Assembly: GCA_029959615.1 (NCBI GenBank)
Contig: JASCOD010000004.1
Span: 62,001 to 126,000 of the forward strand
Direction of reading: 5' to 3'
Source of the DNA: Flavobacteriaceae bacterium PS02338
GTDB lineage: Bacteria > Bacteroidota > Bacteroidia > Sphingobacteriales > Sphingobacteriaceae
DNA: 64,000 bases
In this document: one piece after another, positions 8,129 to 16,477 of the stretch
Numbering within the stretch: position 1 is the first letter of the stretch
How the letters are laid out: each line of letters begins with the position of its first letter
Made by a program: the position numbers and the translations under genes
Notes under the pieces: generated by a model
What the model was told of the DNA's origin: nothing
Database searches by the model: none
What the model saw: the letters and a program-made list of their open reading frames with translations, nothing else

Positions 8129-8806
8129 TCAGTCGATTTGCCAATTAATCTCTTCTTTTCCTTCTTTTTTAAGGATTTCATTAGTCTTCGAGAAAGGCTT
8201 TGAGCCGAAGAATCCATTATGGGCAGAAAATGGCGATGGATGTGCAGAGCTAATGATAAAATGCTTGCTTTTGTCTATCAGTGCTTCCTTTTGTTTGGCG
8301 TAATTGCCCCACAAAATAAAAACTAAGCCAGTTCTTTTTTCAGATAATTCGGTGATTACCTTATCTGTAAATTGCTCCCAGCCTCTTTTTTGATGCGAAC
8401 CAGCCGTGTGTGCTCTAACAGTTAAAGTAGCATTGAGCAATAGCACCCCTTGGACTGCCCAAGCCGTAAGCTCACCATGGTTAGGAATTTTAAAATCTGG
8501 AAATTCATCCGCTAATTCTTTGTAGATATTTTTAAGTGACGGCGGAGGGACTACACCTTTTTGTACGGAGAAAGATAGGCCATGAGCTTGTCCGACACCG
8601 TGGTAAGGGTCTTGCCCTAAAATCACTACTTTTACCTTTTCGAAAGGCGTGTGATTGAAAGCATTGAAAATATCAGCTCCCTTAGGGTAAATTGAAAAGC
8701 CCGCTTGTCTTTCCTGCTGAAGAAAATCTTTCAGCGATTTCATGTAGGGTTTTTCAAATTCTCCTTCCAGAACTTTAAACCAGCTAGGTTCTAAATCTAC
8801 AGCCAT
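8129..8806 (-). CDS. ung: Uracil-DNA glycosylase (family 1)
   Basis: A 225-residue enzyme that removes uracil from DNA in base-excision repair. The water-activating motif GQDPYHG is present (catalytic Asp66), and so is the leucine-loop motif HPSPFSAHNGFFG (catalytic His189). Length is normal for Ung. It stands on the minus strand just downstream of the thioredoxin-like gene, with a 46-bp gap. Confidence 0.97.
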   Translation of the reverse strand: MAVDLEPSWFKVLEGEFEKPYMKSLKDFLQQERQAGFSIYPKGADIFNAFNHTPFEKVKVVILGQDPYHGVGQAHGLSFSVQKGVVPPPSLKNIYKELADEFPDFKIPNHGELTAWAVQGVLLLNATLTVRAHTAGSHQKRGWEQFTDKVITELSEKRTGLVFILWGNYAKQKEALIDKSKHFIISSAHPSPFSAHNGFFGSKPFSKTNEILKKEGKEEINWQID

Positions 8807-8852
8807 TTACAAAGTCAAAGCTTAAAAGTTAAAAATAAAAAATGTTGGCAGT

Positions 8853-9371
8853 CTATTTTTTAGCAGATAAGATATCAATCAAATCTAGCTCTAGGCTTTT
8901 CTTAGGATGTTCGATGATACGACCAATTTCTTTACCTTTTTTATCAGTGATGATGAATGTAGGCACACGTTGAATATCAAGACCATCAATTAAGCCATTC
9001 TCCGCTTTTTTAGCGCCATCAACAGCTACAAAAGAAACATGTTTTTCATCCACTTTAATGGCATCTGTAACTTTTAAGAAGTTTGGAACTTGGAATTTAC
9101 TATCTCCACACCAAGTGCCCAAAACCACCTTGATTTTCTTGTCCTTCATCAATTTGGTTAATTGAGGTACAGATGCAGAGTCTACTTTGTAATTTTCGTA
9201 GTTGGCATCATAGCTTGCTTTAAATTCTGGGAATTCTACTAAACCCTCTCTTGAGCACTCGTTTAACATGATTTGCTTGTGTTTTATTTGATCTTCTAAT
9301 TTTTTATTGATTTCTTGGGCGCTCGCCGAAACGAAAAACAACCCAAACATGATGGCGAATACGTACTTCAT
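8853..9371 (-). CDS. Exported thioredoxin-like protein
   Basis: A 172-residue protein with a signal peptide (about 1-18, ending ASA) and a thioredoxin fold (about 60-170) containing TWCGDSKFQVP. The usual C-x-x-C is replaced by C-G-D-S, so only the first cysteine remains; it may act as a monothiol or bind rather than oxidise or reduce dithiols. The later strand carries VPTFIITDKKGKEIGRIIE with the family's cis-proline (RVP-T). Probably periplasmic or lipid-associated. Partner unknown. Confidence 0.8.
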   Translation of the reverse strand: MKYVFAIMFGLFFVSASAQEINKKLEDQIKHKQIMLNECSREGLVEFPEFKASYDANYENYKVDSASVPQLTKLMKDKKIKVVLGTWCGDSKFQVPNFLKVTDAIKVDEKHVSFVAVDGAKKAENGLIDGLDIQRVPTFIITDKKGKEIGRIIEHPKKSLELDLIDILSAKK

Positions 9372-9457
9372 CGTTAGCTAAATTTTTGTTGAAATTATAA
9401 ATTAAATCGCTATTTTCTGCTATATAAAACCGATATTTGCAGAAATATTGAAAAACT

Positions 9458-10003
9458 ATGTCAAATTTAGTACGCCTAATTGTAGGCTTTGCTTTACTTG
9501 GTGCAGCAGTTGCACTTTTTATCTTCGGTTATTGGGGTTGGGGTATACCAACTGTTTTCATTAGCATATTCATTTTTGTTACCTATTTCTATAATGAAAA
9601 TATGTTGATTGCACAGTGGTACTTACGTAAAGACAATATGGCAAAGGCCGAAGTGTTCTTAGGAAAAATAACCAGCTATGAGAAGCAATTGAATAAAATG
9701 CAATACGGTTATTATAACCTTTTGTTAGGTTTAATGGAGTCAAGAAAAGCACCAATGAAATCTGAAAAGTATTTTAAAGCTGCTTTAAGTTTAGGTTTAC
9801 ACATGGATCACAACATCGCATTAGCTAAATTAAGTTTAGCAGGTATTGCGATGGGGAAACGTAACAAACGCGAAGCGCAAATGTATTTAACAGAAGCTAA
9901 GAAAGCGGATAAGAATAAACTGCTAGCTGATCAAATTAAACAAATGAAAGATCAGCTTGGTATGTTAGATAAGCAACAACAAGTGCGCTACGGACACAGG
10001 TAG
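9458..10003 (+). CDS. Membrane-anchored TPR-like protein, function unknown
   Basis: A 181-residue protein with two hydrophobic segments (about 5-22 and 27-45), followed by a helical cytoplasmic part. There a stretch such as KAEVFLGKITSYEKQ, then KSEKYFKAALSLGL and REAQMYLTEAKKADK, looks like degenerate tetratricopeptide repeats. The role may be as a scaffold for a membrane complex (inference). GATATTTG at 9432-9439 is one base off the -7 consensus and may be its promoter. It is followed directly by a strong hairpin terminator. Confidence 0.7.
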   Translation: MSNLVRLIVGFALLGAAVALFIFGYWGWGIPTVFISIFIFVTYFYNENMLIAQWYLRKDNMAKAEVFLGKITSYEKQLNKMQYGYYNLLLGLMESRKAPMKSEKYFKAALSLGLHMDHNIALAKLSLAGIAMGKRNKREAQMYLTEAKKADKNKLLADQIKQMKDQLGMLDKQQQVRYGHR

Positions 10004-10015
10004 AATTTAAATGTA

Positions 10016-10050
10016 AAAAGAGCTAATTGCGTAAAGCGATTAGCTCTTTT
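10016..10050. terminator. Bidirectional terminator
   Basis: AAAAGAGCTAAT (10016-10027) pairs perfectly with ATTAGCTCTTTT (10039-10050), with A-tract and T-tract on either side. It serves the TPR-like gene on the plus strand and the small gene ending at 10050 on the minus strand. Confidence 0.85.
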
Positions 10051-10262
10051 TATTTGTCGCATAAGCGATCAAAATTCTCTTCATAAGCAGAATCAGCTCT
10101 GCTCAACAAATCATCGTCATCTTCTCTTCTTTTTTTGCTGAAAAAAAGCTCTTCTGCTTGGATGCGTTTAATTAACTGACGAATAAGCGATAAGTCAAAA
10201 GTATCTTTACTTAGTTTAATGCAGTATTCGTTTTCTGTGATTTCAATACTTGAACTATTCAT
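10050..10262 (-). CDS. Small protein of unknown function
   Basis: A 70-residue soluble protein. The N-terminal half has alternating strand-like residues (IEITENEYCIKLSKD) followed by a helix (FDLSLIRQLIKRIQAEELFF) and a charged C-terminus with REDDDDLL. The shape resembles small antitoxin-like proteins, but no toxin partner sits next to it. Supported by its own terminator and reading frame; ATG at 10262. Function not recognised. Confidence 0.55.
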   Translation of the reverse strand: MNSSSIEITENEYCIKLSKDTFDLSLIRQLIKRIQAEELFFSKKRREDDDDLLSRADSAYEENFDRLCDK

Positions 10263-10386
10263 TTTATTTAAAATTAGTACAGCACTAAAATAGAAAAGGC
10301 TTGTTATTGTAAGTGCAACAAGCTTTTAACTTTCTGTTATTTTTGTGTTAAGAGACTGATTTTGTTTTCTGAAGATTAGTAAACAA

Positions 10387-10415
10387 AAAATCCCCAGTTA
10401 GAAACTGAGGATTTT
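10387..10415 (-). terminator. Terminator after lysS
   Basis: A hairpin AAAATCC-CAGTT / AACTG-GGATTTT with one internal mismatch and a three-base loop lies 23 bp downstream of the lysS stop codon, ending in a T-run on the minus strand. Confidence 0.75.
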
Positions 10416-10437
10416 GAGTATTTAGATGTATTTACTT

Positions 10438-12147
10438 CTATTTATGCTCTAAAAACAAACCATCATCGGTTTTATTAACTTTAAGGATATTCTTTCCTGT
10501 TAATCCTTTAAGTGTAGTATCCCATTTCTTGTTGCTCCAATCTACTAATTGTGCTTTTACATCGCTTAGCAATTGTTGCTCACCTTCTTTTACCAAAGCA
10601 TATAATTCAGCCTCTTCAGCGGAAAGCTCAATTTTCTTCTTCTCTGGACGCATTTGAGGGAAGAACAATACTTCTTGGATGGTCGATTGATCTGTCATCA
10701 ACATCACCAATCTATCAATACCTATACCTAAACCAGAGGTAGGAGGCATACCATATTCTAAAGCACGAACGAAGTCATCATCCATTGCCATAGCTTCATC
10801 ATCACCTCTTGCAGCTAATTTCAACTGATCCTCAAAACGTTCTTTTTGGTCAATTGGGTCGTTCAACTCAGAATAAGCATTACCAATTTCCTTACCCATT
10901 ACAAAAAGCTCGAAACGTTCAACTAAGCCTTCTTTGCTGCGGTGTTTCTTTGCCAAAGGAGTCATTTCGATAGGGTAGTCGGTAATATAAGTAGGCTGAA
11001 TTAAGTTAGCTTCCACTTTCTCACTGAAAAGTTCATCCACCAATTTACCACGGCCCATGCTGTCGTCAATCTCGATACCTAAATCTTTACAAGTTTGAGC
11101 CAACTGCTCTTCGCTCATTTCAGAAACATCGATACCCGTATATTTTTGAATTGATTCGTACATCGTTAATTTCTCGTACGGACCAGCAAAATCAATTTCA
11201 TGTCCACCTACTTTAACTACAGGCGAACCGTGGATAGCCACAGCGATTTTCTCTAAACACTCTTCCACCATGCCCATCATCCAAACGTAGTCTTTGTAAG
11301 CTACATAGATTTCCATCGAAGTAAATTCAGGATTGTGCGTTCTGTCCATCCCTTCGTTACGGAACATTTTACCGAACTCGTAAACGCCATCAAAACCCGC
11401 AACAATTAGCCTTTTTAGATAAAGCTCGTTTGCAATACGCAAAAATAAAGGCATATCTAAAGTATTGTGGTGTGTCGCAAACGGACGAGCCGCCGCACCA
11501 CCATGCACCGCTTGTAAAATTGGAGTTTCTACTTCCATCCAGCCTTGGCTGTCGAAGTAATTACGCATCGTATTAATGACTTTAGAACGGTTGATGAAAA
11601 TTTGTTTGTAGTCAGGGTTTACCGTTAAATCTACATAACGCATTCTGTAACGCAATTCTGGATTGGTAAAACCATCGAACACGTTTCCTTCATCATCGCG
11701 TTTTACAATTGGCAACGGACGTAGAGATTTAGAAAGTACGGTAAATTTATTCACGTGTACCGAAATTTCACCAGTTTGGGTAGTGAAAACATAACCCTCC
11801 ACACCAATAAAATCACCGATATCTAATAATTTCTTAAATACAGTATTGTACAAGGTCTTATCATCAGTAGGGCAAAGCTCATCACGCTTTAAATAAATTT
11901 GGATACGACCAGTAGCGTCCTGAAGTTCAGCAAAAGATGCTGCTCCCATAATGTTGCGGCCCATAATTCTGCCCGCAATGCTAATTGTCTTGTATGCTGT
12001 TTTATCTTTTTCGTAGTTAGCTAAAATGTCTGCTGCATTAGCATTGATTTCGTACGCCTCTGCAGGATATGGGTTAATACCCAGTTCGCGAAGCTGTTTT
12101 AGCGAATCGCGACGCAATATTTCCTGTTCTGATAATCCTATACTCAT
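10438..12147 (-). CDS. lysS: Lysyl-tRNA synthetase (class II)
   Basis: A 569-residue class II synthetase that charges tRNA-Lys: OB-fold anticodon domain (about 60-160), then the catalytic domain with motif 2 (FRNEGMDRTHNPEFT) and motif 3 (GLGIGIDRLVML). About 70 residues follow the usual end at FFPQMRPE, a helical C-terminal extension of the kind seen in bacteroidetal LysS. The ATG at 12147 is chosen because TACTTTTG, a -7 box, lies at 12170-12163 (minus strand); the longer in-frame start at 12165 falls inside that promoter. Confidence 0.96.
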   Translation of the reverse strand: MSIGLSEQEILRRDSLKQLRELGINPYPAEAYEINANAADILANYEKDKTAYKTISIAGRIMGRNIMGAASFAELQDATGRIQIYLKRDELCPTDDKTLYNTVFKKLLDIGDFIGVEGYVFTTQTGEISVHVNKFTVLSKSLRPLPIVKRDDEGNVFDGFTNPELRYRMRYVDLTVNPDYKQIFINRSKVINTMRNYFDSQGWMEVETPILQAVHGGAAARPFATHHNTLDMPLFLRIANELYLKRLIVAGFDGVYEFGKMFRNEGMDRTHNPEFTSMEIYVAYKDYVWMMGMVEECLEKIAVAIHGSPVVKVGGHEIDFAGPYEKLTMYESIQKYTGIDVSEMSEEQLAQTCKDLGIEIDDSMGRGKLVDELFSEKVEANLIQPTYITDYPIEMTPLAKKHRSKEGLVERFELFVMGKEIGNAYSELNDPIDQKERFEDQLKLAARGDDEAMAMDDDFVRALEYGMPPTSGLGIGIDRLVMLMTDQSTIQEVLFFPQMRPEKKKIELSAEEAELYALVKEGEQQLLSDVKAQLVDWSNKKWDTTLKGLTGKNILKVNKTDDGLFLEHK

Positions 12148-12162
12148 TAATTGAATTTTTTG

Positions 12163-12170
12163 CAAAAGTA
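12163..12170 (-). promoter_or_regulatory. Promoter -7 box of lysS
   Basis: Minus-strand TACTTTTG matches TAnnTTTG, 15 bases before the lysS ATG. No clear -33 TTTG is seen. Confidence 0.5.
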
Positions 12171-12237
12171 GTAAATTTTTCGCGGTTTTGGGATGCAGAA
12201 ATAAGGTTCAAGGTCAAATCTGTGGTAGTTCGTATAA

Positions 12238-12584
12238 GCGTTTCGTCATTGCGAGTTTACGAAGCAATCTTAAGATTTAGATAATTAGTTTTTAGAAAAG
12301 CAAATCACCCACGCTATTGAAGCAAGTCGGGCTATACGCTTCAATCTTTTTGTTGCCGTAGCTCAAATCTCATAGATTTTACTTGCAATATGTTCTTAAA
12401 CCTATGAGGTTTTTCTTCCCAAAACAAAAAGTATTTCCGCTGCTATCCCGTTTAGTTAACAAAAGCTTGTGCTAAGAATAGTGCACTTTGTCATTTCGAA
12501 TGGAGTGTGACGAAATGGAGAAATCTTCTAATTAAAATACAATATTAAAGATTTCTCGACTACACTAGGCTTCACTCGAAATGA
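12238..12584. repeat. Gene-free stretch with several dispersed repeat fragments
   Basis: The roughly 440 bp between lysS and the acyl-CoA ligase contain no credible gene. They hold a TCATTGCGAG...ACGAAGCAATC element (12246-12270), an AAACCTATGAGGTTT word (around 12400) that recurs as a perfect palindrome at 56747-56778, and a long palindromic element at 12491-12584. In the latter, TCATTTCGA and GGAGAAATCTT are mirrored by AAGATTTCTC and TCGAAATGA. The same words recur at 18614-18786 and 56787-56826, so this is a dispersed family. Confidence 0.65.
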
Positions 12585-12609
12585 TGGAGGAACGAAAGGG
12601 GCAACTCAA

Positions 12610-14520
12610 CTACTCCACCTCCGCACTATCCTTCGCATACATCTCAGCAATAGCTGGTGCATATTTCTTCTCTACCACTCTGCGTTTTACTTTCATGGTC
12701 GGTGTAATTTCACCCTCATCAATGCTAAACGGGTTGCGCTTAATCTTGAAGTGTTTGATGCGCTCAAATTTAGCTAACTCATTAGAAATCTTTTTAATGT
12801 CCTTTTCTATCCAATCGTAAATCTCTTTCTCCTCAATGAAATCGCCTCCCTGTTGGAAAAACTCTTCTTTTAAATTGAAGGTTTCCTGTAGTGTCTCTTT
12901 ATTAGGAATAATGATAGCCGTAATATATTCACGTTTATCGCCAATCAGAAACAACTGCTCAATCTTAGGGCTTTTTAAGTAAATGTTTTCTACCGGCGTT
13001 GGATAAACATTCTTGCCATAAGCATTCACAATCATGTTTTTCAGCCTATCGGTAATTTGCAAATTGCCTTTGTAAAAACGACCAATATCTCCCGTATGGA
13101 ACCATTTGTCTTTGTCAATCGCTTCCGCAGTTTCGGCAGGCTTGTTAAAATATCCTTTCATGACACAATGCCCACGAACAATGATTTCCCCTTCTTCGCA
13201 CTCAAAACTCTCGTTAAAAGTATCGTGAGTTTGAATATTGATGATTTGCTTCGTGTCTACGTTTTGAATACCAATCTCAATTCCAGGTATTACGCGGCCC
13301 ACAGTGCCATAAACCTGTCTGTGGTACTCCGTAACCGACATTACCGGCGAGGTTTCCGTTAAACCAAAACCTTCCAATATTTTGATGCCTAAATCACCAA
13401 AGAACTCGCCTACGTTTTTAGGTAAGGCTGCACCACCAGATATCATGAATTTTAATCTTCCACCGGTTTTTTCTTTAATTTTACTAAAGACCAGTTTTTC
13501 AGCGATTGACTTTTTACCACTCAATAGCAAGCCTGGGTTTTTGCCTGCTTCTTTCTTAATCCTATAGTTGTTTCCAATTTCCAAAGCCCAATTGAATATT
13601 TTGGCTTTCATTCCACCTGCAGAGGTACCAGATTTAATAGCTTTGTCATGGATACGCTCTAACAATCGAGGTACGCAAGACATTACCGTTGGTCTAACTT
13701 CACCCATGTTTTTGGCTAAAAGCTCTAAACTTTGTGCGAAGGCGATTTTACATCCTTGTGCGCAGCAAACGTGATAAGTTGCGGTACGCTCAAATACGTG
13801 CGACAAAGGCAAAAATGATAAGAAGGTTTCTGTTTCATCGATTACAGGAATTTGCTGTAAACAAACTTCCACGTTTTTTACGAAGTTATAATGGGTAAGC
13901 ATTACACCTTTTGGCGTTCCCGTTGTTCCAGAAGTATAAATTAAAGAGGAAACATCCTGCGGTAAAACTTCGGTTCTTCTCTTGTCAATTTCAGCAGTTT
14001 CTTCAGCAGAGACAGGTCTTTCTAAGATGGTATTGTAGTCAATTACTTCAATGTTTAAACCTTCTGGTATGGCTATTTTGCCGAAATCAGCAAATGCTGG
14101 AATGATATATTTTAGTTCTTGGCAATTGTCAGCTACTTTCAAGATTTTTCTAAATAAGAAAGGATTGCCTACTAAAATGGCTTTAATGCCCGAATCGTTG
14201 ATGATGTAGGCTACTTCTTGCTCCGAAAGTGTAGGGTAGATTGATACGTTAATGACGCCAATTTGTTGTATTCCTTGGTCATAATAAACATACTCTGGCG
14301 AATTTTCCATCATTAAACCTAGCCTATCGCCTTTAACGATACCTTTTTCTAGAAAGAATGCAGCTACAGCATCAGCTTTTGCTAGCGTTTCTTTAAAAGA
14401 TATTTCTTCCCAGTTAGCGCCTTTTTTGTGTATTAAAAAAGTGTCTTCTGGTTTATGTATGTTTTTAACAACGTTGCGTAATAGCGTAGGTACGGTAGAA
14501 AATTCGTTGAATGAGACCAT
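12610..14520 (-). CDS. Long-chain fatty-acid--CoA ligase
   Basis: A 636-residue adenylate-forming enzyme (FadD/ACSL type) that activates fatty acids through acyl-AMP to acyl-CoA at the inner face of the membrane. Visible motifs are the P-loop SLIYTSGTTGTPKGVML, the A5-like GFGLTETSPV and the GDIGRF...ITDRLKNMIV hinge region with the C-terminal lysine domain. Length fits the bacterial ACSL-like subgroup (about 600-650). ATG at 14520 is preferred over the upstream frame start at 14568, since homologous AMP-binding proteins begin near the FNEFSTVPTLL segment. The choice between fatty-acid lengths is not shown by sequence. Confidence 0.93.
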   Translation of the reverse strand: MVSFNEFSTVPTLLRNVVKNIHKPEDTFLIHKKGANWEEISFKETLAKADAVAAFFLEKGIVKGDRLGLMMENSPEYVYYDQGIQQIGVINVSIYPTLSEQEVAYIINDSGIKAILVGNPFLFRKILKVADNCQELKYIIPAFADFGKIAIPEGLNIEVIDYNTILERPVSAEETAEIDKRRTEVLPQDVSSLIYTSGTTGTPKGVMLTHYNFVKNVEVCLQQIPVIDETETFLSFLPLSHVFERTATYHVCCAQGCKIAFAQSLELLAKNMGEVRPTVMSCVPRLLERIHDKAIKSGTSAGGMKAKIFNWALEIGNNYRIKKEAGKNPGLLLSGKKSIAEKLVFSKIKEKTGGRLKFMISGGAALPKNVGEFFGDLGIKILEGFGLTETSPVMSVTEYHRQVYGTVGRVIPGIEIGIQNVDTKQIINIQTHDTFNESFECEEGEIIVRGHCVMKGYFNKPAETAEAIDKDKWFHTGDIGRFYKGNLQITDRLKNMIVNAYGKNVYPTPVENIYLKSPKIEQLFLIGDKREYITAIIIPNKETLQETFNLKEEFFQQGGDFIEEKEIYDWIEKDIKKISNELAKFERIKHFKIKRNPFSIDEGEITPTMKVKRRVVEKKYAPAIAEMYAKDSAEVE

Positions 14521-14706
14521 GTTACATTTACAGTTTGGTGATGTTTTGAACCGACAATGATAAAGCATTGTAACTAATAATACAAAATCAATTAAGGATT
14601 GTTGGTAAAAAAGAGGAAATAACGCTTTTATAAAATAATTGATACGTAGTTGGTTCTGGAATGAAATTGGTTATCTTGGATTACACACAAATAAAAAACT
14701 TGAATC

Positions 14707-15540
14707 ATGAAAAATGTTGTATTAAAGCTATTCTCCCATAAGTGGAGGATGGTGAAAACTGCGGCTGTAATGCTGCTTTGTCTATCTAATCTAGGCCTAA
14801 CTTTCGCCCAAGAAACACTGTTGTTGGGTAGTTTTTTGAAAGACAAAAAATCGAAAAACTACACTTATCGGAAGGATATTTTTGGAAACACCGAAATCGT
14901 TGATGAACGCTTTCAGACAATTGGGAAAATTAAAAAGAATATTTTTGGTGATGATGTGTTGGAGGATGAAAGGGGGCAGATTGTATTAAAGCTTAGAAAG
15001 GATATTTTTGGCAATACCATTCTGGAAGATGGAAGCGGGCAGCAGGTTGCTAAATATTCGAAGGATATTTTTGGAAATACAGTGGTCGAAAGTTCTACAA
15101 ACAACGTAATAAGAAAGCATCGAAAGGATATTTTCGGTAATGATGTAGTGGAAGACGGAAAAGGAAATACAATTGCTACCTTCAAAACAGATATTTTCGG
15201 AAACAAAGTAGTGGAAGATGGAAAAGGCGAAGTAATTAAGAAATACAAGAAGGATATTTTTGGTAATGATATTATAGAAGGACGTAATGGAGAAGTAGAG
15301 ATGGTTAGGAAAAAGGATATTTTTGGTGATACTATTGTTGAGGATGGAAAAGGAAATAGAATTGGAAAGTTTAAGAAAGATATTTTTGGAAATGATGTAG
15401 TGGAAGATGGTAGTGGAAGAATCATTAGGGTTTATAAAACAGATATTTTTGGGAACAAAATAGTTGAAGACGGTTCGGGGAAACAAATTGGCACTTATAA
15501 GACTGATATCTTCGGGAATAAGGTGTTTGAAGCTAATTAA
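14707..15540 (+). CDS. Exported protein made of 21-residue DIFGN repeats
   Basis: A 277-residue protein. The first 34 or so residues form a signal peptide with a long basic N-terminus (hydrophobic core about 18-33, ending LTFA); an alternative ATG at 14749 would give a more ordinary signal peptide. From residue 55 to the end there are ten complete and one partial copy of a 21-residue repeat with the core K-D-I-F-G-N-x-V-V-E-D-G-x-G-x-x-I, each copy separated by a Lys/Arg-rich turn. The regular strand-turn pattern suggests a repetitive beta structure, such as a beta-solenoid or beta-roll (inference). Function is unknown. Monocistronic, with its own strong terminator. Confidence 0.8.
   Translation: MKNVVLKLFSHKWRMVKTAAVMLLCLSNLGLTFAQETLLLGSFLKDKKSKNYTYRKDIFGNTEIVDERFQTIGKIKKNIFGDDVLEDERGQIVLKLRKDIFGNTILEDGSGQQVAKYSKDIFGNTVVESSTNNVIRKHRKDIFGNDVVEDGKGNTIATFKTDIFGNKVVEDGKGEVIKKYKKDIFGNDIIEGRNGEVEMVRKKDIFGDTIVEDGKGNRIGKFKKDIFGNDVVEDGSGRIIRVYKTDIFGNKIVEDGSGKQIGTYKTDIFGNKVFEAN
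14869..15537 (+). repeat. 63-bp tandem coding repeat (eleven copies)
   Basis: The DNA word AAGGATATTTTTGG or AAAGATATTTTTGG-like variants recur every 63 bp, encoding the DIFGN repeat. Because the period is a multiple of three, the opposite strand also stays open in more than one frame here; those antisense frames are by-products. Confidence 0.9.
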
Positions 15541-15552
15541 TATAAAATAGAA

Positions 15553-15579
15553 AAGGCCCCGATTTCACATCGGGGCCTT
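15553..15579. terminator. Strong hairpin terminator
   Basis: AAGGCCCCGAT (15553-15563) pairs perfectly with ATCGGGGCCTT (15569-15579), with A-rich and T-rich flanks. It ends the DIFGN gene and, on the other strand, the isc operon. Confidence 0.9.
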
Positions 15580-15602
15580 CTTTATAATTTGATAATTCTG
15601 TT

Positions 15603-15929
15603 CTAAACAGAGAAACTCTCTCCGCAACCGCAAGTACGACTGGCGTTAGGGTTTACAAAATTAAAGCCTTTGCCATTTAATCCGTCAGTGAAGTCTAACT
15701 CTGTACCTGCTAGATATAAAAACGATTTCATATCTAGAGCAATCTTAATTCCTCTATCTTCAAAAAATTGATCGCCTTTTTGTTCTTCGTTGTCAAAATC
15801 TAAATTATAAGACAAGCCAGAACAGCCACCGCCTTTTACAGAAACACGTAAAAAATAATCAGAACCCATTTCAGAATCCTGCATTAAGGCGTCTATTTTA
15901 TCTTTTGCTTTATCTGTGATAGTAATCAT
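15603..15929 (-). CDS. iscA: A-type iron-sulfur carrier protein
   Basis: A 108-residue HesB/IscA-family protein that carries Fe-S clusters from the scaffold to target proteins. The three conserved cysteines are present: Cys36 (GGGCSG) and Cys100/Cys102 (RTCGCGESF). Last gene of the iscS-iscU-iscA series; an 84-bp spacer with an inverted repeat separates it from iscU. Confidence 0.93.
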   Translation of the reverse strand: MITITDKAKDKIDALMQDSEMGSDYFLRVSVKGGGCSGLSYNLDFDNEEQKGDQFFEDRGIKIALDMKSFLYLAGTELDFTDGLNGKGFNFVNPNASRTCGCGESFSV

Positions 15930-15943
15930 AATATTTACGGTTT

Positions 15944-15991
15944 ACGATTTTAGATTTACGATTGACCTGCATGATGCAAATCTAAAATCGT
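15944..15991. repeat. Inverted repeat in the iscU-iscA spacer
   Basis: ACGATTTTAGATTT (15944-15957) is the exact reverse complement of AAATCTAAAATCGT (15978-15991). A related word (TTACGATTTTAGATTGACGA) follows the GlmU-like gene at about 22434, so this is a dispersed element rather than an isc-specific one. Confidence 0.6.
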
Positions 15992-16013
15992 AATTCGTAA
16001 AATCTAAAATCTC

Positions 16014-16427
16014 TTAATGGTGTGATTTAGGTAACTCTAATGCTTCCAAACCATTTTTAACGCGATAATCGTTAATTGCAGATTTGATTGCATCTTCAGC
16101 CAATACCGAACAGTGGATTTTTACTGGGGGTAAAGCCAATTCTTCTACTAAATCCATGTTGTCAATAGCCAAAGCCTCGTCAATAGATTTACCTTTTAAC
16201 CATTCTGTAGCTAAAGATGAAGAAGCGATAGCAGAACCACATCCAAAAGTTTTGAATTTAGCATCTGTAATTACGTTATCATCGTTTACTTCGATTTGCA
16301 AGCGCATTACGTCGCCGCACTCTGGAGCACCTACTAAACCAGTACCTACGTTTTTATTGTCTTTATTTAAAGTGCCAACATTTCTAGGGTTGGTATAGTG
16401 ATCAATTACTTTTTCTGAATATGCCAT
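16014..16427 (-). CDS. iscU: Iron-sulfur cluster scaffold IscU
   Basis: A 137-residue IscU/NifU-N scaffold on which Fe-S clusters are assembled. Cluster ligands Cys37 (with Asp39), Cys63 and Cys106 are all present (PECGD, TFGCGSA, KIHCSV). It lies 50 bp after iscS. The window shows no hscA, hscB, fdx or iscR beside the operon. Confidence 0.96.
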   Translation of the reverse strand: MAYSEKVIDHYTNPRNVGTLNKDNKNVGTGLVGAPECGDVMRLQIEVNDDNVITDAKFKTFGCGSAIASSSLATEWLKGKSIDEALAIDNMDLVEELALPPVKIHCSVLAEDAIKSAINDYRVKNGLEALELPKSHH

Positions 16428-16477
16428 GTCTTTATTTTTTGATTAGCTAATTAGCTAATTTGATTATTATCTAATTA

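Noticed and set aside
14913..15486. Two long open frames on the minus strand across the DIFGN gene
   Set aside because: They are mirror images of the 63-bp coding repeat, whose period keeps all frames in step; their products are low-complexity and lack start signals.
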